DNA from: Anoplolepis gracilipes
Lineage: Eukaryota > Arthropoda > Insecta > Hymenoptera > Formicidae
Assembly: GCF_047496725.1 (NCBI RefSeq)
Contig: NC_132971.1
Span: 14,070,501 to 14,134,500 of the forward strand
DNA: 64,000 bases
Reading direction: 5' to 3'
The notes beneath the pieces were generated by a model. That model saw nothing but the letters and a program-made list of their open reading frames with translations, did no database searches and was not told the origin of the DNA. A program made the translations under genes and the position numbers. Positions 49,878-60,341 of the stretch are shown here, piece after piece. Position 1 is the first letter of the stretch. Every line of letters starts with the position of its first letter.

Positions 49878-49912
<35 letters not shown>
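49876..49912. repeat. (TA)n microsatellite
   Basis: About 18 TA units inside the putative 3'UTR. Confidence 0.95.
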
Positions 49913-49916
<4 letters not shown>

Positions 49917-51241
49917 GGTAGATGGTTATATACATAGGTAGAAATATAAGTATCTGAAAAAACTCTAAGGAATCTTAGGAGAAACAGTTGTACGCGGTAC
50001 GATAACTGAACATAAGTGTTTTATGATACTTGCGTACAAGAAAAACGAGATGAATACTAAAGAATAAAAAAATATAAAAGCATACATATAAAATTAAGTG
50101 GTAATAAAAAAAAATTAAAAAACAGTACGATTATAATTGTATTATCGTGGTCTAAGATATTTTCAGTCATGTTGTATAGTAATTGTAAATTATACGACTT
50201 TAAAAAGATAGAAAGCATGTGAGAAAGTGATAATCTGAAAGTGAGAAAGAGTGAGAGAAAAAGAGAGAAAATGAGCAAACGTTGTGAGAAAAAGTTGCGC
50301 GATTCGTGCTAGATTAGTTTTACGTGAAATGAAAATGAATCGAGAAAAAGATTATTGATAAAACGAATGCGGCGGGGCGACATCGGTCTCGAGTCTCGCA
50401 AAATTTGTATAATAAACGTCCCCGGAGAATGAAACGCGGAATGAACTAACGGAATGCGTATTGAAAAAGATATGTAAGAAGCTCCCTTTTAATAATAATG
50501 TTAATAGTAAATAACAAATACTCGCGGTAACAGGGCACGAGCGCGACGGTAGATGTAACCACGTGAATTTCGAAGCACTTATCTCCATAGGAGCGGAAAG
50601 AAAGGAATTTGATGTTATTACTATATATAAAGTTATGAAAAAGAAGAAGATTTGTCGCAATTCAAGACGTCTGCTATATTTTTTTTTTTTATTACGATAA
50701 TTTCGTGTATTTTCTTACTTAAACATTTATCTTTTCTTATATATACATCTAGTTCTTTTCTTACATGAGAAATATTTTTATTCCCATTTTACTTAGGAAT
50801 TATATCTACTTTACTTTATCATTTCTCTATATCTTGAAAACGTGAATTATATTAAATTCCAGCTTATAAGTTATTCTTTTCTTGTTTACAATTTTTTTTG
50901 TGCGTCGCAGACGTCATGTATTGCCAAATACGTATTCAAAATGCTACACTGATAACTGATAGAACTAATATTATTTTTGGGGAATTTCCTCGTTAGAGAA
51001 GAGTTAAATAGGTAATGAAAAATGATTACTATTAATACTGATATAAGGATTTTATGAAAAAAAAGACTTAAAAAAAGAGAACAGCGAGAGAGGGAGATAA
51101 CAGAAAGAGAAGTAGAGAAAAAAACTTGAGAAAGAAAGAAAAAGAGAGAAAGAGAATAACGATGCAAGTGAATGTAGAAGCACAAGTGGCAATATGTGAA
51201 TGAACTAGAGTGAAAGTGTATGAAAGTAAAAAACCAGAGAA

Positions 51242-51242
<1 letters not shown>

Positions 51243-51293
<51 letters not shown>

Positions 51294-51304
51294 AGAAAGA
51301 GAGA
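51243..51304. repeat. (GA)n / (GAAA)n microsatellite
   Basis: GA dinucleotide runs interrupted by AAA and ending in GAAA repeats on the plus strand. Confidence 0.95.
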
Positions 51305-53094
51305 CAAGGCACGTGAAAGCGAAAGATAAAGATTATATAACTTATATTTTTAAAAAGTGACCTTTGGCATTTAAAGACTTGTAAAAATCGTGCAACGAGT
51401 TAAATAAACAAACAAAATCAAGGGCGCAGTATATTAAGAAGCGTCCGTCCTTTTTCGTGTCTCTATTTCATGTACATGATGCACATACACACATACATAA
51501 TACAAACATATACACTATTCGCTCGTTGAAATACTCAGATACAGGTGCAACTTAATTAATTCCGAGACATTTTTTCTAAACTGCGATATATTGACATACC
51601 TATATTTCTAAAAGTTGTCAAACGCATGTATGTACAGAATACACAAGATAACACACGAGGCTCCAAATGAAAAAAGAATCCATAGACAGTCGAATGCACG
51701 TTACGTGCTCCTAATCTAAATACGAAATTAACAGAAAGCAGAGAGAGAGAGAGAGAAAGAGAGAGGTGGGGTAGGGGGAAGGGGGTAAGAATAAGATAAG
51801 TAGGAGATAGAGAGGAAGGTCGAAAATCTAACGTTGGGAAAAATAAAAAGGACAAGTAAATGGATTCCTTTAAAAAACATACATCTTACATAAGACACAG
51901 CCAATCAGTAGACACGTATACTAATATATATATATATATATAGGCAATCGATTATCTCGGGGCCTACAAAAACAAAAATAATTTCGGTCGACACGATTCT
52001 CGTGCCTCGCTCGTGCGATCGTTTTTGATCATCGCGAAAATCGAGTTTCCTCATTTTTGAATTAAAATTCTTCATAAACGCGACGATGAGAAAAACCCGT
52101 AAAAAAAAAGTGGCGCGATTAATATACGGATTAAACGGATGTCCTGGAGGGTGAAACCTTTTTTCGCGATGAAGTATCGAGTATCAAAGTAAAAACGGAA
52201 GAAAATGAGTCAACAGACAGTCACCGTACAGTCACTAATGTCATTCAACAACATTATTCATAGTAGGATAGCGTTTTTAGGGATTTTATACAGGCATGCG
52301 ACGGCGTTCTATGTTTTAGCCGAAATTTACTACCGATGATTATTGACGTTTCTTCGTGTATGTATGTAAAACGAGTGCGTGCATACGTAACATGTGTAAT
52401 AAAAAGTAAACGAAAAGGCACGATAAGGATGATTTTTGACAGAATGAAAGACAGCAGAGAGAAAGAAAAAATAGAAAGGGAGAAATTGCAGGGAAAGTGA
52501 GAAACAAATGCAAGTCAGCAAAAATCATTTTTCCAGAATTCTGTACCTCGTTGCGTATATACATTTCTATTTATATAACTGTGCATATTAACGTATTATG
52601 ATAATGTGATTTCTTACATGTAATCCTGAGCGCGGAGAGAGAGAAACGTGGAAAAGAATGATTAAGGGAGTATTTTATATTATGAAATAAAAAACGCGAA
52701 CAAAAAAAAAGATGCGAGCGAAAGAAAGAGAAAGGGAGTACGAAAGGGAACGAGTGCGAGATGTAAAGCGATAACAATTCTTATAATCGCAGCTTTTTTG
52801 CCACTCAAGTATGTAATTAAAATAAGGAACGCGCTTGCACAGTTGTCGCTCTTTTCTCTCGGCGTCATTTCTTCTTCTTCTTCGTCTTCTTCTTCCTGTT
52901 CTTCTTCTCTTATCGCTATTTTTTTTATCGATATTTTCGTCAAAATAAATGATGACCATCTGTATAATATTACGTTTCAGTATCGTTTACTGATCTATCA
53001 GTATAAGAGATACAACAACGAACGAAAACATCATCAATAATTACGCTAACGAAAACCCATGTACATTCAAGTACATAATCATTATCAGTAAATA

Positions 53095-53394
53095 ATGATC
53101 AACTTTCTATGTAAAGTCGCACTCTTTGCTTTATGCAAACATCTCATCATTGTCATCTTGGAAAAGCCTTGGATGATTATCGATCATCTTGCTGAAAACA
53201 AGCATCGTTTTGCATTTCTTGGGGCTGTCCATCGAAAACTGATGCAAGAACTTTCCAATCGCTTCCTACATAACCGTCGCTCTCGAAAAATATTCGCTCT
53301 CATATCCCATACGGCACTGCGTAAACACGCTTCCCGTCACGAGTCGTTCGTATCGATTGCAACGTGGGAGATGCGTCTACGTGGCTGTGCATAA
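53095..53394 (+). other. balanced block with a 99-codon frame, unassigned
   Basis: Within the purine-rich putative 3'UTR this stretch has balanced purine/pyrimidine content and an open frame from ATG at 53095. The product (rich in His, Arg, Leu) matches no family I know. It may be a conserved UTR element or a chance frame. Confidence 0.15.
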
Positions 53395-54103
53395 TACCGT
53401 GCACGCGCTAGCACGCGCAGGAGCTTAAATCTGTCTACCAAATACTCTAACCATCCGAAGATATATATGTGATTGTATATGTTTTTTAAATTTAGTAACT
53501 TGTTTCCCCCTTCTCGTGTGCTACAAAATCAGTGTCGTAGAGCTATCAGCGAAAGAAAGTCGATGATCGCGCGCAACATCAAGTAAAACAAGAAAGAAAT
53601 GTGTATTGTATACGATTCTATAAACCTGACTGTTTTTGACGTAAAAAAAGATTGAAAAAATACGTATAAGAAAGAGAGAGAAAGAGAGAAAGAGAAAGAC
53701 ATCTTTCCAAAGTTGAGACTAACTATTTGCCGCGACTCCCAAAAGTCGAGACACGCTGGTTTACTTCGAAGACTCGACGTTTTGTACAAGGTGTAGCGAG
53801 CTCGTATAACGAGCGTAGTAGGTGATCACATGTGATATTTGTGTATCGGCTATTATATATAAATAAATAAATATATATATATATATATAAATATATGTAA
53901 ATGTATATTATATTAGAATACTTTGTTAGGACATTATGGCTGGTAGTTAGAAAAAAGGATATAAAGAAATGAGATGAAGAAAAAAAGGGAGAGAGAAGAA
54001 AGACGAAAGCGTCGAGCCCTATCGAACTTTCTGCCGTAAATAAGCGAACGCCTCGTGAACGGAAGGGTGAAGGAAACAGAGGAAACGATCAACTTATCGC
54101 GGA

Positions 54104-54130
54104 AACACACACACACACACACACATACAC
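54104..54130. repeat. (AC)n microsatellite
   Basis: About ten AC units. Confidence 0.95.
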
Positions 54131-55164
54131 CGCTTCTGCCTAATTGCGTAGGCCTATTTGCCGGTTTTGAAAAGCGGTTCATCAATTCGGATGGAGAGAA
54201 ATATAACTGACAAGAAAGTAAATGAAAGGAAAGTACGACAAACGACGAAAAAATATATAGACACGAGCTTAAAAGGGAATCGGCACGCGAGCAAAGCTCG
54301 TCCAAATTTCCGAATTTTCCACGAGGGTGATTGTGTAGTCATAAATATTCGTTAAAGTTGATTCAAGTTTAATCGATTTGCGTGGCGAGGATTAAATGGG
54401 AATTAACTGATTCTTTATTTCTTTCTAGAGAGACGATTAAAAAGGGATGAAGAGTCTGTGTCGAATCTCAGTTAACTTTAACTAGTATTTATGGGAATCG
54501 TCCTATCAAATTCTCACAGGCAACTCCGACGAATTCTTCAAAGTCAGGATAATCGATTCTCAATCACGTGCGAGAAGAAGAAGCGCGAACACACAGATAC
54601 CGCGTAGGATGTGACCATTTGCGATCTCGAGAGTAATGTCACTCGAGTCCACAAAAGACGAGTAGTTTCGTGATGCACAGTGACTTGACTCTATTACTTC
54701 TTTCTCCACCTGCTTGCAGGACGAGTCGCTTTGCGACATTTTTCACACCGATACATACATATTGCAAGAACGTTAGCGAGTGTAAAAATCATGTCATCCG
54801 GCGGCGCCTCATGTTTCGGCCGTCTTTGAAAATTTCGCTTCCCTTCAGCCCCAGGATTATCAACTTGTTAAATTGACAAGTTTCATCCTTATCTACTATG
54901 CCCGACGCTGAATTATATCACCCTGCATTTAAAATCGAAGGTCTTTGAAGTACGTACGAGCTCGTCTTGCGCGTACGTCAAACGTCACTTTTTCTCTTTT
55001 TCGATCCCTTAGATTGCTTTCGCACTCGACGGAGAACAGGGAAGCGACGCGAAGGAGAGATTAGCAAGTGTTAGCGAAGCTTTGGGGTGATGATTGGCTA
55101 AACTGTCTGGCGAGAGAGTTTACGCGATAAGATAGGAATGTGCGAATGCGAACACGAATGTGCG

Positions 55165-55250
55165 AATGAAAGAGAGTGAGAGAGCGAGAGAGAGAGAGAG
55201 AGAGAGAGAACGAGAAAGAGAGAGAAAGAGAAGGAGAGATTGAGAGAAAG
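55165..55250. repeat. (GA)n-rich tract
   Basis: GA units with interruptions on the plus strand. Confidence 0.9.
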
Positions 55251-55783
55251 AATATATGAGCGTAAAAGATGTACAAAACGAAAGAGAACAACCAATTGTA
55301 TGTAATTGCTTGCGTATATGTGTATATGTGTATGTATGCCAATGTGTAGAAATCTGCGTGACGCGAGAATCAAACTTTGTGCGATTTCTTAGAGTATATA
55401 TTCGCCAGAATTTTTATATAAATTATTTACTACACAGAGTCTTTATTACATATATTATCTTTATATTAATGACGCTGCGGTTATATATTATTATTAATGT
55501 TAATTATATTATAATTATAATTATTATAAGGTACGCATTATTGTTCTTTCTTTTCTATCGTCGATATTGTACAAAAGCAGAAGATGCCGTCTAAGTTTAA
55601 ATGTTTAGCACGTAGATTATTTGTAGTGTTATCATGTATACATATTATGATTGATTGGTTAACTAATTATATTTTGTACAATTAAGCGTAGGGCGGGGGG
55701 AGCCGCTTTGACGAGCGGTCCTTCCGCCTGCATTTGCGATTGAGTCTTTTAATTCGATGTGTGCACGAATCGCTGAATAGTCG

Positions 55784-56266
55784 ATGAAGCGCACTCGCGG
55801 AGTGAGCGACGTCCATCAGTGTGTCTTTCGATCTTCGCGCTTGCGTTTAACGCCAAGCGTGAGTTTAAAGCGAGAGGGAACGAAAAATCTCTTGACGGGA
55901 TGGATATGCGATATAGATATGGGCGGCGATTTCGGGCGCTCCGCCATAAAGGATAACGCGCGCGAGGATGGAAATTTTATTTTTATTATTTTCAGAGGCC
56001 ATCTTTCATTGCGCGCGCGCGCGCGCGGAATCGCGCCTCGAAATTTCCGCGTGCGGAAATCTCTCTCGTCGCAACTCGCAAGAGGATCGATCGAATATAT
56101 TAATCGAATGTTACCCAAGACATCTCTCACTCATGCGCGAGCGCGCGCTACGTTTCGTCGATTTATAATTGTTGTCCGCTTAGAGATTTTTGCGTTGATC
56201 GAAAAAAAAAACGCATGCTTCTTCTTCGGCTATCGGAGCGAGCCAGGCCGGCCGTGCGCTTTGTAA
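55784..56266 (+). CDS. open frame of 160 codons before a poly(A) signal, doubtful
   Basis: A plus-strand frame from ATG at 55784 to TAA at 56264-56266 lies in a CpG-rich block, with an AATAAA only 10 bases after the stop. The predicted product is basic, Arg-rich, and contains an Ala-Arg run translated from a (GC)n tract. No domain was recognised. An overlapping 104-codon frame on the minus strand and the GC-rich composition argue that it is fortuitous. The position next to the poly(A) signal is what makes it worth recording. Confidence 0.12.
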   Translation: MKRTRGVSDVHQCVFRSSRLRLTPSVSLKREGTKNLLTGWICDIDMGGDFGRSAIKDNAREDGNFIFIIFRGHLSLRARARGIAPRNFRVRKSLSSQLARGSIEYINRMLPKTSLTHARARATFRRFIIVVRLEIFALIEKKNACFFFGYRSEPGRPCAL

Positions 56267-56276
56267 ATAATTTATT

Positions 56277-56282
56277 AATAAA
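56277..56282 (+). terminator. candidate poly(A) signal AATAAA
   Basis: AATAAA in TTTATTAATAAACAAATTTC, followed within 30 bases by a GU-containing stretch (GTGCTTGTGAGTGAG). It is a candidate 3' end for the luna transcript. Confidence 0.35.
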
Positions 56283-57439
56283 CAAATTTCTCATCGTGCT
56301 TGTGAGTGAGCTTGCTTTCAAGAGTCCTCCTTAAGAGCGCTTATGTTTGCGCTAAATTACACGCAATTACCAAATCAACGTTATTGAATTGCACTCGATT
56401 CAGCGAATAAACAAAATGCTGTAAACATTTGGAACTTACAGTACAGGTCGAGCTGCTTAAATTCGCGTCGCGTTGCGCAATGTCGTCCGAGGTTGCTTCA
56501 AACGAGGGATAGATTCGATATTGGACGCGAAATTGCTCGAGTCAAATTGCCGAGCTTTCCTATTATTAGACACGAATTAGCGCCAGGGCCGGCCCATCCG
56601 CTAATAAACGTATTCTCGATAGAGCGATTAAAATCTGTTTTTAATTTAAAGCGCGATTAAAACGTGCAGAAAATATGCGTGTGTGAGTCGCGTCCGCGAC
56701 ATGAAATACTTGATGTTTTGCACTGAACGTTGAGAAGGATGTTGCAGAGCAGTAAGCAGTGGAAATAAAAATCGCTAAATTTCAATAAAAGCATTTGTTA
56801 CTTTTCTATGCTGTCGCCTCAGTTAGGAAAGCCATCGCCCTCACACTGATCCGCGACGACCGTAGTCGTATCAAGTTTGCTAATTAATGTGTACTAATTA
56901 ACGCTATTCATTAGCTTATCCTTTGACTCAAAGATATCGCTATCTTTCGATCTGTTTACCTTGTAAAACACGACGCGCAAAAATTGTCAGATGACGTCTG
57001 CCCGCCTCGAAAATCGCGCAAAAATGGCTGTATCCAAGCGGAGAAGGAAAAGAGATAAAAGAAGCCAGGCCGCGAATGAGTGTTTCAGGTGAAAGAGAGA
57101 GAGAGAAAGAGAAAGAGAGGATGGAAAGAACGTTAACGACAGAGAGAAAAAATGTACGCGAGGGTGAAAATGGACGAGTGAAATAGCGCGAGTGAATGAG
57201 AAATTGGATGAATTAAAAGGCGGGAAAGAGTATATGCGCGAGAGGGGCTGCATGACACGAGAGGCGCGTGTACGGGAGAGAAGAAAATGAGCGGCTCGGG
57301 CTCGCCTCGCAGCACTTTATTCCTCTTCATTCTTTTCTTTCCTCTCTTGGTGGCTCTTATATTACATCGTAGCGTACTCTAAATATCGTTATTTTTTAAG
57401 GAGAATTACACGAAGATGGAATATAAACGCGCGATATTG

Positions 57440-57510
57440 AAATATATATATAAATATATATATATATATATTTATTTTCTAAGATATAATATATATATCA
57501 TCTATATATG
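57440..57510. repeat. (TA)n-rich tract
   Basis: Several TA runs (AAATATATATATAAATATAT and similar). Confidence 0.9.
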
Positions 57511-57834
57511 TATATTATTAAATTATGATAATGCACAAATGTAATTATATGTACATGTATAATTATTATCTTGCTCTACATTCGGGCGGTGGTAAGGGAC
57601 GGAGTGCGGGATCGGGGGCGGGGGGGATGATTTGTGATGGGGGATGGTCGTGGGAGGTTGAGGGAGGATGAGAATCGAAGGTGTTGCGCGGTGCGATGGC
57701 AAGCGAAAGGGACTCTGTGAATGAGCGCGAAGGGCGGAAGGGCGGAAAGGGCGGGGGTGGAGAGGAAAGGGGGGGGGCTTGCGGCCGCTGTAACCTCATC
57801 TTTCATGAATAGCTTGTATTTCTGCTCAGTGCAA

Positions 57835-57840
57835 AATAAA
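57835..57840 (+). terminator. candidate poly(A) signal AATAAA
   Basis: AATAAA in GCAAAATAAAACGTACG, followed by GTTCCTGTTG. It lies about 150 bases upstream of the putative next gene start, so it is the latest plausible end for luna. Confidence 0.35.
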
Positions 57841-57992
57841 ACGTACGTTCCTGTTGAAAAAAATGAAAAAAAACAAAGAACGACTTATTCGTCTCGTCTT
57901 CTTCTTTCGTCCCTCCGTATTCAGCTTCAGCAGCGCCCGGGCCTTCTCGAGACCGCTTCTTGGATAAATTGTCATTGCAATTTTTCTTAAAA

Positions 57993-58034
57993 ATGTCGAC
58001 ACACGTGTTCGGTATCAGCAAAACGCAGACGCAG
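57993..58034 (+). CDS. candidate first coding exon of an unrecognised gene
   Basis: ATG in a favourable context (CTTAAAAATG) opens 14 codons, MSTHVFGISKTQTQ, ending at a textbook donor CAG|GTAAGT in phase 0. The upstream 90 bases are CpG/pyrimidine-rich and include TATTCAGCTTCAGCAG, with TTCAG resembling an arthropod initiator (about 57919-57930). Together these look like a TATA-less promoter, 5'UTR and first exon following the luna 3' end. The peptide matches no protein I recognise. Confidence 0.4.
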
Positions 58035-58217
58035 GTAAGTATTCAATATTATAATAATTTCACGAAATCTCATACGACACGCTTCATAAAATATAATAGT
58101 TACAGAAAATTGATTAGTATTTATTATCGAATTAATTTTCAATGATGTATAATTTACTTTTAGAAATCTGTTAAATCATCATTTGTAATGAGATTTTTTT
58201 TTGTTGCTTTATTGTAG

Positions 58218-58244
58218 AGCCATAAACGCGTGGCTCTCACGTAA
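58218..58244 (+). CDS. candidate terminal exon of the small gene
   Basis: An excellent acceptor (nine T, then GTTGCTTTATTGTAG) precedes AGC CAT AAA CGC GTG GCT CTC ACG TAA, which in phase 0 adds SHKRVALT and a stop. An AATAAA follows at 58272-58277. Joined to 57993-58034 this gives a 22-residue product. The exon start is an inverted repeat (AGAGCCA-TAAACGCG-TGGCTCT). GTAAAT at 58241 could serve as a weak donor, making this an internal exon instead. Competing phase-0 acceptors lie at 58162 and 60194. Confidence 0.25.
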   Translation, partial: SHKRVALT

Positions 58245-58271
58245 ATGTAAAGAGTTTATGCATTTGTTTTC

Positions 58272-58277
58272 AATAAA
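58272..58277 (+). terminator. candidate poly(A) signal AATAAA
   Basis: AATAAA in TTTTCAATAAAGTTTATG, 28 bases after the TAA of the candidate small gene. Confidence 0.3.
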
Positions 58278-58279
58278 GT

Positions 58280-59780
58280 TTATGTATAATATGTATTTAT
58301 ATATTACATGCAATAGATATATTGAGATAGATTATTAATGGCATGAAAGTACGAAATGTCTCACGACTTTAAATAATTCTCGCATTATGACACGCAAAGA
58401 AAGACGACAACTATTTTGTGCGTTACATACGTGGGGCAGGGTTTATTGATTTTACTGCGAGATTGTCTGTGAAACTATAATATAATTCCTCCCAATGTTT
58501 GTGATGGAAAGGCGTTCATGACGTTTTGTCATCGTAAAGTATTTTGTGGGAAATTATAATATGTCCTTTTTTTCCATGAAAGTTTCAACGTATATTCACA
58601 TAGAGCCATTTCAGACGATTTATGAAAGGGACATTCACTACGATTTTTAGCTGATCGATCTATAAGTAACATTTTAGCGTTTTTACATTTCTTTATTCTT
58701 TATGTTTTTTTTCTATCATTTCCGTTGGTTTTGTATATAAACGTACGCAGATAGGAGGCATCTGATTGGCCACTCACTTTATGTAGTTTATATAATTCTT
58801 TGAAACAGTATTGGATGTATTTTTGGTCTCTGTTGGTTACATTCATTCTAGCTACATTTAACCTTCTACTTCTATCAAAGATAAAAAAGGAAATTCTTCT
58901 TCGTTCGTCGTTAATTACCATCGCTAATAGATAAGCGTAAACATTTTACTTCCATTTACTATCGTTTAAACATCGTTTCAATGTAACTTATTTGTTTGAA
59001 TTGATATAAAGCCAAGTTGTTAATTAAAACTGATTAATTAAAATTGTTATAGCAATATATAATATAATTTATAATGAAATATAATTTATAATAAAATAAG
59101 ATAAATTACTTTATGTTATTTATCATCACATGTTTATAATTTAATTAATTGATAATTTGTCTACATAATTAGAAGCAAAATTTTATAATTTGTGAGCATA
59201 GATGAATGAGCTATAAAAAATTAGGAGCTAATATAAAATAAGCTATATAAAATTAGCGCGCATTATAAAAATAAGTTATCCTTATATAGTTAATAAAATC
59301 AAGAGCACTTTTTTATGAAATAAATTAGAAAAAATTCACTACATATAATAAAATGCTTTTTATCATTTTTTACATAATTTATAATTTAATTTATTTTTGC
59401 AATACACATATATGTATAATAAAATATATTCAATCTATTATAACCCATTCATTTTAAGGCAATGAATTATCTATATATAATCTACATCTACATCTATAAT
59501 CTCTATAAATCTGTTACTACAAAATAAAATAAAAATTTGTCACTCACTGATCGATGTATACCAGATTTGATGATATTGATGCTACGTTGATCTATAACAC
59601 ATAAATATAAAATCAAAATTATAACAGCGATTAAAATAATTACTAATATTATAATAAAAAGAAATATTATCGTTTACATCGAATTTTCGCTGCGTACAAT
59701 AATCAGTAAATATATAATGGATTAATTTTATAAATTCTGAAAAAAACTATTTTTTTAAATAGAGAATTTTACAGGATTTA
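58280..59780. other. AT-rich intergenic or intronic stretch
   Basis: Mostly AT-rich sequence with no supported frame or clear repeat. A minus-strand frame of 73 codons at 58700-58921 has no recognisable features. Confidence 0.5.
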
Positions 59781-59783
59781 TAT

Positions 59784-59880
59784 AAAAATTTTTCTCTCTA
59801 ATTCTCTTTGCTACATTAATTCGTATTAGTTTAGCAGATGGAATTAGAGAGAAAAATTTTTGCGAATTAATTTAGCAAAG
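59784..59880. repeat. two interleaved inverted repeats
   Basis: AAAAATTTTTCTCTCTAATTC (59784-59804) has its exact 21-base reverse complement at 59841-59861. CTTTGCTACATTAATTCG (59806-59823) is matched by its reverse complement at 59863-59880 with one mismatch. The order A-B-A'-B' is interleaved (pseudoknot-like). A weaker third copy of B' at 59823-59840 also lets A-B pair with B''-A' as one 78-bp near-palindrome. It is probably the remnant of a foldback element. Confidence 0.75.
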
Positions 59881-60005
59881 GTGATTTATATGACATATAA
59901 ATAATATATTAAAGTTGTATTGTCGATTCTCAATACCTCCTAGGTCTGCATTTCCTCTCAGATCGTCAAGGTCGTCACGGTCTGTGAATTCACGTTAGAC
60001 TTGTG

Positions 60006-60160
60006 AAGTTTATACAGTTCATTCAATTTATTCGAAAAGTTTATACAGTTTATTACGCGCGACATTTTAAACGGCACTCCCGCACTTAAACGCCACACTT
60101 TACACGACACTCCCGTACTTGAACGTGCGATACTTTGTACGGTATTTCCGAATTTCCCGA
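60006..60160. repeat. short minisatellite patch
   Basis: AAGTTTATACAGTT occurs at 60006 and 60037 (period 31). It is followed by ACGGCACTCCCGCACTTAAA at 60071, ACGACACTCCCGTACTTGAA at 60104 and a weaker ACGGTATTTCCGAATTT at 60139 (periods 33 and 35). Confidence 0.7.
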
Positions 60161-60194
60161 TTGACAATGAGAATAAGTGAATATTTTATTTCAG

Positions 60195-60341
60195 GGAACT
60201 GCACTTCAAGCCAACAAGAGACAGAAATATGTCAGAATCATAACGAAATCTCGCGATACTTGTCGCAAACGTATTTTAAAAAGGAATTCGACAATATATA
60301 TCTCGCATGACTACTTTACTGCTCGAGTGTCGCCATTGTGA
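60195..60341 (+). CDS. alternative terminal exon candidate overlapping repeat copy 1
   Basis: The acceptor AATATTTTATTTCAG precedes an open phase-0 frame of 48 codons starting GTALQANKRQKYVRIITKSR and ending at TGA 60339-60341. It would extend MSTHVFGISKTQTQ to a 62-residue basic protein. The second half lies inside the first unit of the tandem array, so the frame may be repeat sequence rather than gene. Confidence 0.15.
   Translation, partial: GTALQANKRQKYVRIITKSRDTCRKRILKRNSTIYISHDYFTARVSPL

Larger units (their letters stand above)
46261..57840 (+). other. luna: probable long 3'UTR of luna (end uncertain)
   Basis: No convincing coding frame occurs for more than 11 kb after the stop. The plus strand is purine-biased over much of 48-57 kb (GA-rich, with many GAGAGA and GAAAGAGA runs), and the A-rich spacers differ from those of the introns, which is consistent with one transcribed strand. 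Candidate poly(A) signals are AATAAA at 49046-49051, about 51401, 56277-56282 and 57835-57840; the last is followed by a GU-rich stretch. Very long 3'UTRs are known for neuronally expressed insect regulators. The extent is inference; the UTR could end far earlier, the rest being intergenic. Confidence 0.4.

Noticed and set aside
52675..52959. Minus-strand frames of 87 and 94 codons
   Set aside because: Driven by (CTT)n/(GAA)n sequence giving Arg/Glu runs.
55061..55373. Minus-strand frames of 91-93 codons
   Set aside because: Ser/Leu runs from the (GA)n tract.
57566..57806. Minus-strand Pro/Ser-rich frames
   Set aside because: G-rich plus-strand low complexity; two frames open at once and no motif.
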